A stretch of 64,000 nt of DNA from Mycobacterium syngnathidarum (lineage in GTDB: Bacteria; Actinomycetota; Actinomycetes; Mycobacteriales; Mycobacteriaceae). Positions 50,699 to 63,836 of the stretch are shown here, one piece after another. The stretch is from positions 207,166 to 271,165 of the forward strand of contig NZ_MLCL01000093.1 of the NCBI RefSeq assembly GCF_001942625.1, read 5' to 3'. The position numbers were made by a program, and so were the translations under genes. Numbering within the stretch: position 1 is the stretch's first letter; every line of letters starts with the position of its first letter. Under the pieces are notes generated by a model that was given only the letters and a program-made list of their open reading frames with translations, was not told the origin of the DNA and searched no databases.

Positions 50699-51592
50699 AT
50701 GCAACTGGGGTTGGTCGGCCTGGGCAAGATGGGCTTCAACATGCGCGAGCGCCTGCGCGCCGGGGGCCATGAGGTCGTGGGTTACGACCCGCGACCGGAA
50801 GTGAGCGACGTGGCCAGCCTGGCTGATCTGGCGGCTGCGCTCGAGGCACCACGGGTGGTGTGGGTAATGGTGCCGTCAGGCACGGTGACGCACCAGACCA
50901 TCGGCGAGCTCGCCGACGTGCTGGCTCCCGGCGATCAGGTGATCGACGGCGGCAACTCGAGGTACACCGAAGATGGTCCGCATGCAAAGTTGTTGGGCGA
51001 CAAGGGCATCAACTTCATCGACGCTGGAGTTTCGGGCGGAGTCTGGGGTTTGCACGAGGGCTACGGCTTGATGGTCGGTGGCAGTGACGCCGATGTCGCT
51101 CGAGCCATGCCGATCTTCGACACGTTGCGTCCCGCCGGTGACGCGGCCGACGGATTCGTCCACGCCGGCCCGGTTGGCGCGGGGCACTACGCCAAGATGG
51201 TGCACAACGGCATCGAATACGGGCTGATGCACGCCTATGCCGAGGGGTATGAGCTGTTGGCCGCCGAGGAACTCATCGCAGATCCGCAGGCGGTGATCCA
51301 GGCCTGGACCAACGGCACCGTGGTGCGGTCCTGGTTGCAGCAGCTGCTGGCCAAGGCGCTCAAGGAGGATCCGGGTTTCGCCGCGATCAGCGGGTACACC
51401 GAGGATTCCGGCGAAGGCCGCTGGACGGTGGAGGAGGCGATCAGCCACCGGGTGCCGATGCCGGTGATCGCCGCGTCGTTGTTCGCCCGGTTCGCCTCGA
51501 GACAAGAGGACTCCCCCACCATGAAAGCCGTGTCGGCGTTGCGCAACCAGTTCGGTGGCCACGCGGTGCACCGGATCAGCGAGTCCGGTTAG
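50699..51592 (+). CDS. gnd: 6-phosphogluconate dehydrogenase, short actinobacterial form
   Basis: A 297-residue decarboxylating dehydrogenase of the pentose phosphate pathway, of the short form with a reduced C-terminal domain. The Rossmann motif GLVGLGKMGFNM is at 4-15. IDGGNSRYTEDGPHAK, DAGVSGGVWGLHEG and the catalytic Lys in AKMVHNGIEYG follow. It sits between dnaN and recF, as in M. smegmatis and relatives but not M. tuberculosis, where recF directly follows dnaN. GAGAGAGGG precedes the ATG by about 6 nt. Confidence 0.92.
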   Translation: MQLGLVGLGKMGFNMRERLRAGGHEVVGYDPRPEVSDVASLADLAAALEAPRVVWVMVPSGTVTHQTIGELADVLAPGDQVIDGGNSRYTEDGPHAKLLGDKGINFIDAGVSGGVWGLHEGYGLMVGGSDADVARAMPIFDTLRPAGDAADGFVHAGPVGAGHYAKMVHNGIEYGLMHAYAEGYELLAAEELIADPQAVIQAWTNGTVVRSWLQQLLAKALKEDPGFAAISGYTEDSGEGRWTVEEAISHRVPMPVIAASLFARFASRQEDSPTMKAVSALRNQFGGHAVHRISESG

Positions 51593-51604
51593 GCGCGATT
51601 TCCG

Positions 51605-52753
51605 ATGTATGTCCGTCACCTGGGACTGACCGACTACCGGTCCTGGGCACATGTCGAGCTCGAGCTGGAGCCCGGCCGCACGGTCTTCGTCGGATCGAAT
51701 GGATTCGGAAAGACGAATCTTGTTGAGGCACTGTGGTATTGCGCGACGCTGAGCTCCCATCGGGTGGCCTCGGACGCACCGCTGATCCGGGCCGGCGCAC
51801 CCCGCGCCATCGTCTCGAGCATCGTGGTCAACGAGGGGCGGGAGCTGGCGGTCGATCTCGAGATCACCAGCGGCCGGGCCAACAAGGCCCGGCTGAACCG
51901 GTCACCGGTTCGCTCACCGCGCGAGATCCTCGGTGTTTTACGGGGAGTGTTGTTCAGCCCGGAGGATCTTGCGCTGGTGCGGGGCGATCCGGGTGAGCGC
52001 CGGCGTTATCTCGACGAGTTGGCCACCACCCGTCGTCCGGCTATCGCCGGTGTCCGGGCGGATTATGACAAGGTGGTGCGCCAGCGCACCGCGCTGTTGA
52101 AAACCGCTGCGGGAGCACGTTATCGGGGTGATCGCAGCGTGCTCGGCACCCTCGATGTGTGGGACGGGCACCTGGCCGCGCACGGTGCGGCGCTGATCGC
52201 CGCCCGCATCGCGCTCGTCGAGCAACTGCATCCCGAGGTGCAGAAGGCGTACCAATTGTTGGCGCCCTCGAGCCGGCCGGCGGCCATCCGGTACCGCAGC
52301 AGTGTGGAGGCGATCGAGAACGCCCCGGGTCCCGAGCCGGTGGAGTTCTACGAGGCCGCGCTGCTGGACGCATTGGCCCGCCGCCGCGACGCCGAGCTGG
52401 ATCGCGGGGTTTGTCTGGTGGGCCCCCATCGCGACGATCTCGAGCTCTGGCTCGGCGATCAGCCTGCGAAAGGCTTTGCCAGCCATGGCGAATCGTGGTC
52501 GATGGCACTTTCGCTACGGCTGGGCGCCTACGAATTGCTCCGGTCCGACGGCGTCGATCCGGTCTTGTTGCTCGACGATGTCTTCGCCGAGCTCGACACC
52601 GCCCGCCGGCAGGCCCTGGCGGCGGTGGCCGGTGAAGCCGAGCAGGTTCTGGTCACCGCGGCGGTCAGCGAGGACATCCCGCAGGATTGGGTGGCCAACC
52701 GCATCGAGATCAAGATGACCGAGGGCGACCAGGGACGGATATCGGTGGTGTAG
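51605..52753 (+). CDS. recF: DNA repair and replication protein RecF
   Basis: A 382-residue SMC-like ATPase that guides RecA loading at gaps. Walker A GSNGFGKT is at 30-37. The signature region [15 protein letters not shown] and Walker [13 protein letters not shown] are present. ATG at 51605 follows gnd by 12 nt. Its stop lies 2 nt before the start of the next gene. Confidence 0.96.
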   Translation: MYVRHLGLTDYRSWAHVELELEPGRTVFVGSNGFGKTNLVEALWYCATLSSHRVASDAPLIRAGAPRAIVSSIVVNEGRELAVDLEITSGRANKARLNRSPVRSPREILGVLRGVLFSPEDLALVRGDPGERRRYLDELATTRRPAIAGVRADYDKVVRQRTALLKTAAGARYRGDRSVLGTLDVWDGHLAAHGAALIAARIALVEQLHPEVQKAYQLLAPSSRPAAIRYRSSVEAIENAPGPEPVEFYEAALLDALARRRDAELDRGVCLVGPHRDDLELWLGDQPAKGFASHGESWSMALSLRLGAYELLRSDGVDPVLLLDDVFAELDTARRQALAAVAGEAEQVLVTAAVSEDIPQDWVANRIEIKMTEGDQGRISVV

Positions 52754-52755
52754 TC

Positions 52756-53328
52756 ATGGCAGACGATTCCGGTCAGACCCCAGAGCCGGCGGTCTCCCCC
52801 GAAGACGCCGCGCGCATGCGCGGCATGGATCTGGTGCGGCGGACCCTCGAGGAGGCACGGGGCGCGGCGCGCAGCCAAGGCAAGGACGTCGGCCGCGGCC
52901 GCCGCGCCCCGGTACGGCGGACGGCAGGCAATACCGGGCGGCGCCGCAGCTGGTCGGGTCCGGGCCCCGACGTCCGCGATCCGCAACCGCTGGGCGCGGC
53001 GACCCAGGACCTGGCGAAGCTGCGGGGCTGGTCCTCGCGGGTCGCCGAGGGCTCGGTGTTCGGCCGGTGGCGGGCCGTAGTGGGCGACCAGATCGCCGAC
53101 CATGCCAACCCGACCGCCCTGAACGAGGGAGTGCTGACCGTCTCGGCGGAATCCACCGCGTGGGCCACGCAGCTGCGGATGGTGCAGTCCCAGCTGCTGG
53201 CCAAGATCGCCGCCGCGGTCGGCGATGGTGTGGTGACCTCGTTGAAGATCGTCGGCCCGGTCGGCCCATCGTGGCGCAAGGGCCGATATCACGTCGCCGG
53301 CCGCGGGCCCCGCGACACTTACGGCTAG
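52756..53328 (+). CDS. dciA: DciA-type replicative helicase loader (DUF721, Rv0004-like)
   Basis: A 190-residue DUF721 protein; DciA recruits the DnaB helicase. A basic disordered N-terminal part (1 to about 80: [19 protein letters not shown]) precedes the DUF721/KH-like domain (about 85-185: [40 protein letters not shown]). ATG at 52756 follows recF by 2 nt. The ending RGPRDTYG is the usual mycobacterial end. Confidence 0.9.
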   Translation: MADDSGQTPEPAVSPEDAARMRGMDLVRRTLEEARGAARSQGKDVGRGRRAPVRRTAGNTGRRRSWSGPGPDVRDPQPLGAATQDLAKLRGWSSRVAEGSVFGRWRAVVGDQIADHANPTALNEGVLTVSAESTAWATQLRMVQSQLLAKIAAAVGDGVVTSLKIVGPVGPSWRKGRYHVAGRGPRDTYG

Positions 53329-53421
53329 TGCTGCGCTCAGAACGCCGAGACGCTCGAAATGGAACTTCTGAAGCGTCGGGAGGCACCAAGGGGCGAGAAA
53401 TTCCGCGCACGGCGCAGTTAG

Positions 53422-55551
<2,130 letters not shown>

Positions 55552-55608
55552 CCGCCACGCGGCCAAGTCCTTTGACCTCATCAAGCCGAGCCGACGAGCG
55601 AGGAATCC

Positions 55609-59376
<3,768 letters not shown>

Positions 59377-59428
59377 CGCTGTCGCCGAGGCCCGACGCGG
59401 ACCTCGGCCTGAGCTAAGGAGCTGTTAG

Positions 59429-60343
59429 GTGAGTTCACCGAACCCGCGGGCGGGCGACCGGTCCGGCAGTTCCAACGGCTCAGGTTCCGGGGCTGCAGGG
59501 GCCGAAGGGGCGTCGACCACCGGAAAGGCTGCCGGAGTTCAGGCCCGACCGGCCGGCGGGCAGATCACCGAGACCGGTGAAGCGCCGCCGTGGCAGCGCG
59601 GGACCGCCAGGACCACGCCGCCCCCGGCAACCGAGACGCGCGACGAGAGTGCCCGCACGCCGAACGCCCACTCCCCCGGTGTGGAAGCCCGGCTGCAGCG
59701 CTTCGTCGCCGGTTCGGAGAACCAGGAGACCGAGCAGCAACCACGCCCGGCCCGGCCGTCGTCTTCGGGCCAGGCGGGCCAGGCGGCCCAGGGCGCTGCA
59801 TCTGCGCCGCGCAGCGAGCCCGTCCGGTCCGAGGCCTACGCCAGTGAGATTCCCGATCTGTCCGGGCCGGCCCCGCGCCCGGCACAGCGCAAAACGTCCT
59901 CCGACGCTGCGGCGGCCAGATCTTCGAGCAACAGCCCCACCACCCGGATCCAGGTGTCCAACCGCACCGCGCATCAGGGGCCGGTCCGGGCCAGCATGCA
60001 GATCCGCCGGGTCGATCCATGGACTGTGCTGAAGGTCTCACTGGTGCTGTCGGTGGTGCTGTTCTTCGTCTGGATGATCGCGGTGGCTTTCCTGTACCTG
60101 GTGCTCGGCGCCATGGGTGTGTGGAGCAAGCTCAACAGCAACGTCGGCGACCTCCTGACCAGCGCCAGCGGCGCCTCCGGGGGCGAATTGGTGTCCAGTG
60201 GAACGATATTCGGCGGGGCGGCGCTGATCGGTCTGGTGAACATCGTGGTGCTGTGTGCGATGGCCACGATCGGGGCGTTCATCTACAACCTGACCACCGA
60301 CCTGGTCGGCGGAGTCGAGGTCACGCTGGCCGACCGGGATTGA
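59429..60343 (+). CDS. DUF3566 membrane protein (Rv0007-like)
   Basis: A 304-residue protein. Residues 1 to about 185 are Pro/Ala/Ser/Gly-rich and disordered. A DUF3566 domain (about 188-304) follows with a conserved start [20 protein letters not shown], two hydrophobic helices (about 198-228 and 255-285) and a last segment [23 protein letters not shown] at 59429 follows AAGGAGC. It is downstream of gyrA and before tRNA-Ile as in other mycobacteria. Function is unknown; location near gyrase and conservation suggest an envelope or division role (inference). Confidence 0.88.
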   Translation: MSSPNPRAGDRSGSSNGSGSGAAGAEGASTTGKAAGVQARPAGGQITETGEAPPWQRGTARTTPPPATETRDESARTPNAHSPGVEARLQRFVAGSENQETEQQPRPARPSSSGQAGQAAQGAASAPRSEPVRSEAYASEIPDLSGPAPRPAQRKTSSDAAAARSSSNSPTTRIQVSNRTAHQGPVRASMQIRRVDPWTVLKVSLVLSVVLFFVWMIAVAFLYLVLGAMGVWSKLNSNVGDLLTSASGASGGELVSSGTIFGGAALIGLVNIVVLCAMATIGAFIYNLTTDLVGGVEVTLADRD

Positions 60344-60399
60344 TTTGGGAGTCTGCGCCCGGGTGCGGTAATCTCTGCGCTCGGTCGATCCCAATTTTC

Positions 60400-60473
60400 G
60401 GGCCTATAGCTCAGGCGGTTAGAGCGCTTCGCTGATAACGAAGAGGTCGGAGGTTCGAGTCCTCCTAGGCCCA
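60400..60473 (+). tRNA. ileT: tRNA-Ile (GAT)
   Basis: A 74-nt cloverleaf. The acceptor GGGCCTA pairs with TAGGCCC; the anticodon GAT is at 60434-60436 in the loop after CTTCG; the T arm reads GGAGGTTCGAGTCCTCC. Discriminator is A. CCA is not encoded. Confidence 0.97.
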
Positions 60474-60513
60474 CGACACCCGGTGTAACCGGTGATCATC
60501 GAGAGGTTGCGCC

Positions 60514-60636
60514 ATGCGGTTCATACTTCTGGCCGGCATCGCAGCCGCCGCGGTGATCGTCTGGCGATCACGTCACGGTGAAGAAGTTTGGCACGACCTG
60601 GAAATTCCAGCATCGCCGCCAGATTCGGGGCCTTAG
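60514..60636 (+). CDS. Short membrane-anchored ORF between tRNA-Ile and tRNA-Ala (DLW-39-like)
   Basis: 40 codons: a hydrophobic N-terminus RFILLAGIAAAAVIVW then RSRHGEEVWHDLEIPASPPD. GAGAGG lies about 7 nt before the ATG. Actinobacteria carry a conserved peptide of about 39 residues at this tRNA-Ile/tRNA-Ala place, ending near a D-L-W motif; this one has V-W-H-D-L. Its stop codon TAG (60634-60636) lies inside the tRNA-Ala acceptor and D-arm start. The family call is tentative. Confidence 0.6.
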   Translation: MRFILLAGIAAAAVIVWRSRHGEEVWHDLEIPASPPDSGP

Positions 60637-60699
60637 CTCAGTTGGTAGAGCGCTGCCTTTGCAAGGCAGATGTCAGGAGTTCGAATCTCCTAGGCTCCA
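60627..60699 (+). tRNA. alaT: tRNA-Ala (TGC)
   Basis: A 73-nt cloverleaf. GGGGCCT pairs with AGGCTCC (one G-T pair); anticodon TGC is at 60660-60662 in the loop TTTGCAA; the T arm reads AGGAGTTCGAATCTCCT. CCA is not encoded. Its 3' part is the left half of the 73-bp repeat bounding the island. Confidence 0.97.
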
Positions 60700-60754
60700 C
60701 AACTCAATTCAGTCCTAAAGCGGTTCCGGTCTTAGCTGACGGAACCGCTTTTCT
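60682..60754. repeat. Left copy of the 73-bp direct repeat (attL candidate)
   Basis: From the tRNA-Ala T arm through its terminator. The copy at 63116-63188 differs only at two bases (A to G twice). Such tRNA 3'-end repeats mark integrase-driven insertions. Confidence 0.85.
60717..60751 (+). terminator. Intrinsic terminator after tRNA-Ala
   Basis: AAAGCGGTTCCG (60717-60728) pairs with CGGAACCGCTTT (60740-60751), followed by T-rich TCTTG. This is the classic stem plus T-run form, rare in mycobacteria. Confidence 0.85.
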
Positions 60755-60811
60755 TGTTGGCGGCCACATTTTGACCACAACTGCGAGTAACCGCACTGGT
60801 CAGCATGTTGT

Positions 60812-60925
60812 TTATGCGATACAGACTGCCTCGACGTCGAACGGGTAGAGGTGGCCGGACCGGTCCAGGGTGAGGCCCGCGGACTCGTGTCCAAGCATGT
60901 TCTGCGACCCCACAACAGTTGACAG
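60812..60925 (-). pseudogene. Tyrosine integrase C-terminal remnant
   Basis: Reading from about 60925 to the stop at 60812-60814 gives SQNMLGHESAGLTLDRSG, then HLYPFDVEAV. This matches the end of phage-type integrases (QxMLGHxSxxMTLDxYxHL). The catalytic Tyr of that pattern is altered to Arg-Ser, and an in-frame TGA lies just upstream, so only a dead fragment is left. It points toward the attL repeat, the usual place of an integrase gene in such elements. Confidence 0.65.
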
Positions 60926-61084
60926 CACCGATCACGCTCCCTCGATCCGCTGACCGCCGAGGACATCCACACACCGTTTCACCTGTGGTGAGCAGCCAGC
61001 CGCCAGATCCGATGGTCGCGGTCCTCCTATGGCGAGGCTGCGGTAACCTCCAGTCATCAAGATCTGGCCGCTTGGGGGATTGGC

Positions 61085-61432
61085 ATGGCAAACGAATTGA
61101 ACGTGAACACGAGCGACCTTCGCGCAGCCGCTGCCAGCGGGGATGTTGCGGCGGCGACGTTGACGGACGCAGCTGTGGGCACATCGGCCGGTTCGCGGTC
61201 GAGCAGTGTTGGCATCGCGGCCCTGGACACGGCGATCAGAACAGTTCGCGGCCGCCAGTCTGCGCGCATGTCTGGGCAAACCGCCGCCCTGCGGGAAGGT
61301 GGCCAGCGCTACGCCGAGACCGACGGTGGTAGCGCCGACAGTATTGCGGGGACTGTGCGAGCCTTGCTGCGGACGCGTCAGGCGGGTTGCCGACGCGGAC
61401 TGAGATCGAGGAGTGGGATACCCGCGATCTGA
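61085..61432 (+). CDS. EspC-like (DUF2580-type) type VII secretion substrate
   Basis: A 115-residue protein. The start LNVNTSDLRAAAASGDVAAA resembles the EspC/DUF2580 family (L-x-V-x-x-x-x-L-R-x-x-A). Helix 2 ends LREGGQRYAETDGGSADSIA, with Y-A-E-T-D fitting the YxxxD type VII export signal. The last 25 residues are basic and may be a chance extension. GGGGGA lies 7 nt before the ATG. It probably pairs with the effector encoded by the next gene for export through an ESX system. No ESX apparatus genes are in the window. Confidence 0.7.
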   Translation: MANELNVNTSDLRAAAASGDVAAATLTDAAVGTSAGSRSSSVGIAALDTAIRTVRGRQSARMSGQTAALREGGQRYAETDGGSADSIAGTVRALLRTRQAGCRRGLRSRSGIPAI

Positions 61433-62473
61433 CTGATGCGGCAGTACGTTGGCGTGCGATGGCGGCAGAGTCCGACGAAGCCTTTGCCCAACACCGAGAC
61501 AACATCATCAGGACAGAGTGGAACGGGGATGCCAAAGACGCTGCGGTCGATCGGGATCCGCGCGGCCAAACGCCAAGCATTGGAGGCGATCGCGGAGGCC
61601 GAGGCGAACGGGTTCAAAGTCGGTGAAGACCTCGCGGTGCGTGACACTCGCCCGATAGATGTCACAACGATGGCCGAGCGCACCAAGGCGGCCCGCGAGC
61701 ACGCCGAGGATATCCGATGGTTCGCCGAGCGGCTGGTGCAGGCCGATGAGTTCGGCGGTAGGCAACTACAGGATAAGGCCTCCGAGTTGGAGGGGATTCG
61801 ATTCGAGGGCGCCGAGCCGGACAGCCCGGTCCAGTTAGCGAGCAACGAGTTCAAGCAGAACCCGCCACTGTTTCCGGGGCCACCGTTGTCGGAGAGTCGT
61901 CGTGCCGCAGTGGAGTATGCGGAGAAGTGGGCCGAGGGCTTCAACCCTGACTACGAATCTCTCGGGGGCGGGGATTTGGATTGCACGAACTTCGCATCAC
62001 AAGTGATGCGGGCCGGTGGGTTCGGTGATGTGGGCAACGGCATAGACGACTGGCGTCGCGGAGACAGTGACGATTGGTACTACCAGAACGACGGACTGGT
62101 GTTCCCGGGAAATACCTCATCGAAAACCTGGACGCTGGCGAAGGAGAATCATAATTTCGTCACCCAGCATTCCGGTCGAGGCGAAATCGTGGGAGTGGTT
62201 GCTACTCCGAGCCGCGAGGGTCTCGACCCGTTAGCTCCGTCCCGGGCCGGTCGCCTTCCTGGCGACCTGATCTACTACAAGGACGCCGACGGCGGGATTA
62301 ACCACGTGGCGGTGTACACAGGTCAAACGATGATCAACGGGGTGCCCACCGACGTGATCAACCAGCACTCTGGCGGCGTCAAGACGCACGGCGACTGGAT
62401 GCCAGATTCGGCGGAGTACACCCGTGCTCCTGCCCAGGTCGAGTTCGTTCATCTGAGATACCCAGGAGAATGA
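61387..62473 (+). pseudogene. Frameshifted type VII effector with Amidase_6-type domain
   Basis: The first part, from TTG 61387, reads PTRTEIEEWDTRDLTDAAVR and reaches EWNGDAKDAAVDR, a WxG-type helical hairpin used by type VII effectors. At the GGG of 61553-61555 the frame breaks; removing one G joins it to RIRAAKRQALEAIAEAEANG and the remaining 300 residues. The C-terminal half holds AVEYAEKWAEGFNPDYES and the catalytic-type DLDCTNFASQVMRAGG (Cys), later INHVAVYTG (His), the pattern of Amidase_6 papain-fold hydrolases. The single base could be a true mutation or a sequencing error; a repaired frame would encode about 360 residues. Confidence 0.7.
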
Positions 62474-62478
62474 CCCGA

Positions 62479-62961
62479 ATGAGTGACTGGTTCAGCGCGC
62501 ACCGCGGCGTTGCCGCGATCGTGGCCGTGCTCGCGGCAGCGGTGGTCGGCACTGTGGCGTGGGCATGCACCGTGCCGTCGAGCAGCGACGGCTTGTCGAT
62601 GGGTGATTATGGCCCCGACAAACAACGTGAGTGGGCAGAGCGGCTGGTCACCGGGTTGAACACCCGCGAGGTGAACCAGGTTCCGCTTCTTCGTCCCAAC
62701 GGTGTGCTATCGGCCGAACAACGGCAGACAGTGGAGGCGGTCATGCCCGCACCCGGCTGCGCATACCACCTGGTGTCGGTCGAGGATCGAGGAGAGCAAG
62801 GCAGGCAGCAAGTGCCTGGACTTTCGACCGAGAGCTCGACCTACCGCTTCGATATGACCGTTGAGGCGCGGTGCCCAGACAAGCAACCACTCAACCGGAC
62901 GATCGGCGTCGTAGCCATCGCCGAAATGAGCTACTGGGAGCCCTTCTACTTCGTGCCATAG
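62479..62961 (+). CDS. Small membrane-anchored or lipidated protein, possible immunity partner
   Basis: A 160-residue protein starting MSDWFSAHRGVAAIVAVLAA. The hydrophobic segment ends in VGTVAWAC, an imperfect lipobox, so it is either a lipoprotein or a single-pass membrane protein with an outer domain of about 125 residues. The outer domain has two more cysteines (PGCAYHLVSV and EARCPDKQ). ATG at 62479 has AGGAG 10 nt upstream; ATG at 62470, overlapping the effector stop, has it only 1 nt upstream. Position after an envelope-acting hydrolase suggests an immunity or accessory role; this is inference. I know no family for it. Confidence 0.6.
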   Translation: MSDWFSAHRGVAAIVAVLAAAVVGTVAWACTVPSSSDGLSMGDYGPDKQREWAERLVTGLNTREVNQVPLLRPNGVLSAEQRQTVEAVMPAPGCAYHLVSVEDRGEQGRQQVPGLSTESSTYRFDMTVEARCPDKQPLNRTIGVVAIAEMSYWEPFYFVP

Positions 62962-63115
62962 CCACGAGAGCCCGCGATGAACGGCTGCCGTCAGCGCTGT
63001 CATGTCACGCCCCGTCGCGGAACTCCTGTAGATAATCCGGCCACGACAGCCCACGGAGTGGTCGCGTATGACTCGTCCTGGTCGTGGTGTACGCCAATGG
63101 CTGACCTAGGGATAA

Positions 63116-63188
63116 CGAATCTCCTAGGCTCCACAACTCAATTCGGTCCTGAAGCGGTTCCGGTCTTAGCTGACGGAACCGCTTTTCT
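63116..63188. repeat. Right copy of the 73-bp direct repeat (attR candidate)
   Basis: CGAATCTCCTAGGCTCCACA onward, 71 of 73 bases identical to 60682-60754. It contains the last bases of tRNA-Ala and the terminator stem, but no complete tRNA. Confidence 0.85.
63151..63185 (+). terminator. Duplicated tRNA-Ala terminator
   Basis: The same GCGGTTCCG/CGGAACCGC stem and T-run as at 60717-60751; the outermost stem pair is lost by an A-to-G change. It would end island transcription. Confidence 0.75.
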
Positions 63189-63285
63189 GGCTCAGCGTTG
63201 ACACCGGGCCTGACGAATGCCGCTGTGCCATGGGTATTTCCAGTAGGACATCGGAGAATGTCCCGACGACACCGGCGTCAATTGA

Positions 63286-63291
63286 TACCGT
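63286..63291 (+). promoter_or_regulatory. -10 element of a probable leaderless promoter
   Basis: TACCGT lies 8 nt before the ATG at 63300. Confidence 0.4.
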
Positions 63292-63299
63292 CGGCCGAC

Positions 63300-63704
63300 A
63301 TGAAGTGTTTGCACAAGATATTTCCTGTCGCGGCGGCTCTCGTGCTCAGCACTGCCGCGTGCGGTACCGAGAGCAGCCAGCAGGGCCCGAGCAGCCCCCA
63401 GGCTCCTCCGGTGACCACGTCGTCGAGCCACGCGCCGGCAGCGCCGGCAGCTCCGCAGACGACCGGCGAAGCCACCACCACCGTGCCGATGATGCCCAAC
63501 CCGAACGGTGACGGTTCGATGGTGCCGTGTGAGGGGACCATCTGCACCAACCCCAACCATGGTGCCGGTGACAATCCGGAGGAGAACGGTGGCGCGGTGA
63601 TGCCCAATCCGAACGGGGACGGGTCGGATGTGCCGTGTGAGGGCACCATCTGTACCAACCCGAATCACGGTGCCGGCGATGACGACAGCGGCGGCGAAGG
63701 GTAG
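63300..63704 (+). CDS. Small lipoprotein with tandem Cys-containing repeats
   Basis: A 134-residue protein. The signal MKCLHKIFPVAAALVLSTAA is followed by Cys (STAAC), a slightly imperfect lipobox. A Ser/Pro/Thr/Ala-rich spacer (about 25-62) leads to two near-identical repeats, MPNPNGDGSMVPCEGTICTN and MPNPNGDGSDVPCEGTICTN, each followed by PNHGAGD. Each repeat has a C-x4-C pair that may form a disulfide or bind metal. ATG at 63300 is chosen because the signal peptide begins there. It lies outside the 73-bp repeats. I do not recognise a function. Confidence 0.75.
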   Translation: MKCLHKIFPVAAALVLSTAACGTESSQQGPSSPQAPPVTTSSSHAPAAPAAPQTTGEATTTVPMMPNPNGDGSMVPCEGTICTNPNHGAGDNPEENGGAVMPNPNGDGSDVPCEGTICTNPNHGAGDDDSGGEG

Positions 63705-63776
63705 CCGTCGCCTCCCTGCGCGCCCTAGGTGTAACTCCCAGACAGGTTGTGAACGGCGTGGTGAGCGGAAGTAGGT

Positions 63777-63836
63777 GAGGACCTCCGGTATCGGTGTGGT
63801 TACCAAACACGCACATCCGATTACCGAGAGGTCCTC
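63777..63836 (+). promoter_or_regulatory. Hairpin masking the transposase start
   Basis: GAGGACCT (63777-63784) is the exact complement of AGGTCCTC (63829-63836), and CCGGTA/TACCG extends the stem. The right arm contains the only ribosome-site-like bases (GAGAGG) and touches the ATG. Such stems in insertion sequences prevent translation from read-through RNA. Confidence 0.6.

Larger units (their letters stand above)
60682..63188. mobile_element. tRNA-Ala-targeted island with a type VII secretion effector cassette
   Basis: Bounded by the 73-bp repeats; the unique part is 60755-63115 (2361 nt). It carries an integrase remnant next to the left repeat, an EspC-like gene, a frameshifted Amidase_6 effector gene and a small membrane or lipoprotein gene. 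The tRNA remains intact. The known M. tuberculosis order does not carry these genes here. Confidence 0.75.
62962..63299. other. Gap with the right island boundary
   Basis: 338 nt without a gene. It contains the right 73-bp repeat with its terminator and the promoter of the next gene. 62962-63115, just inside the island edge, has no recognisable feature. Confidence 0.6.

Noticed and set aside
60919..61332. 137-codon plus-strand ORF in the island
   Set aside because: It overlaps the EspC-like gene in another frame and lacks family features.
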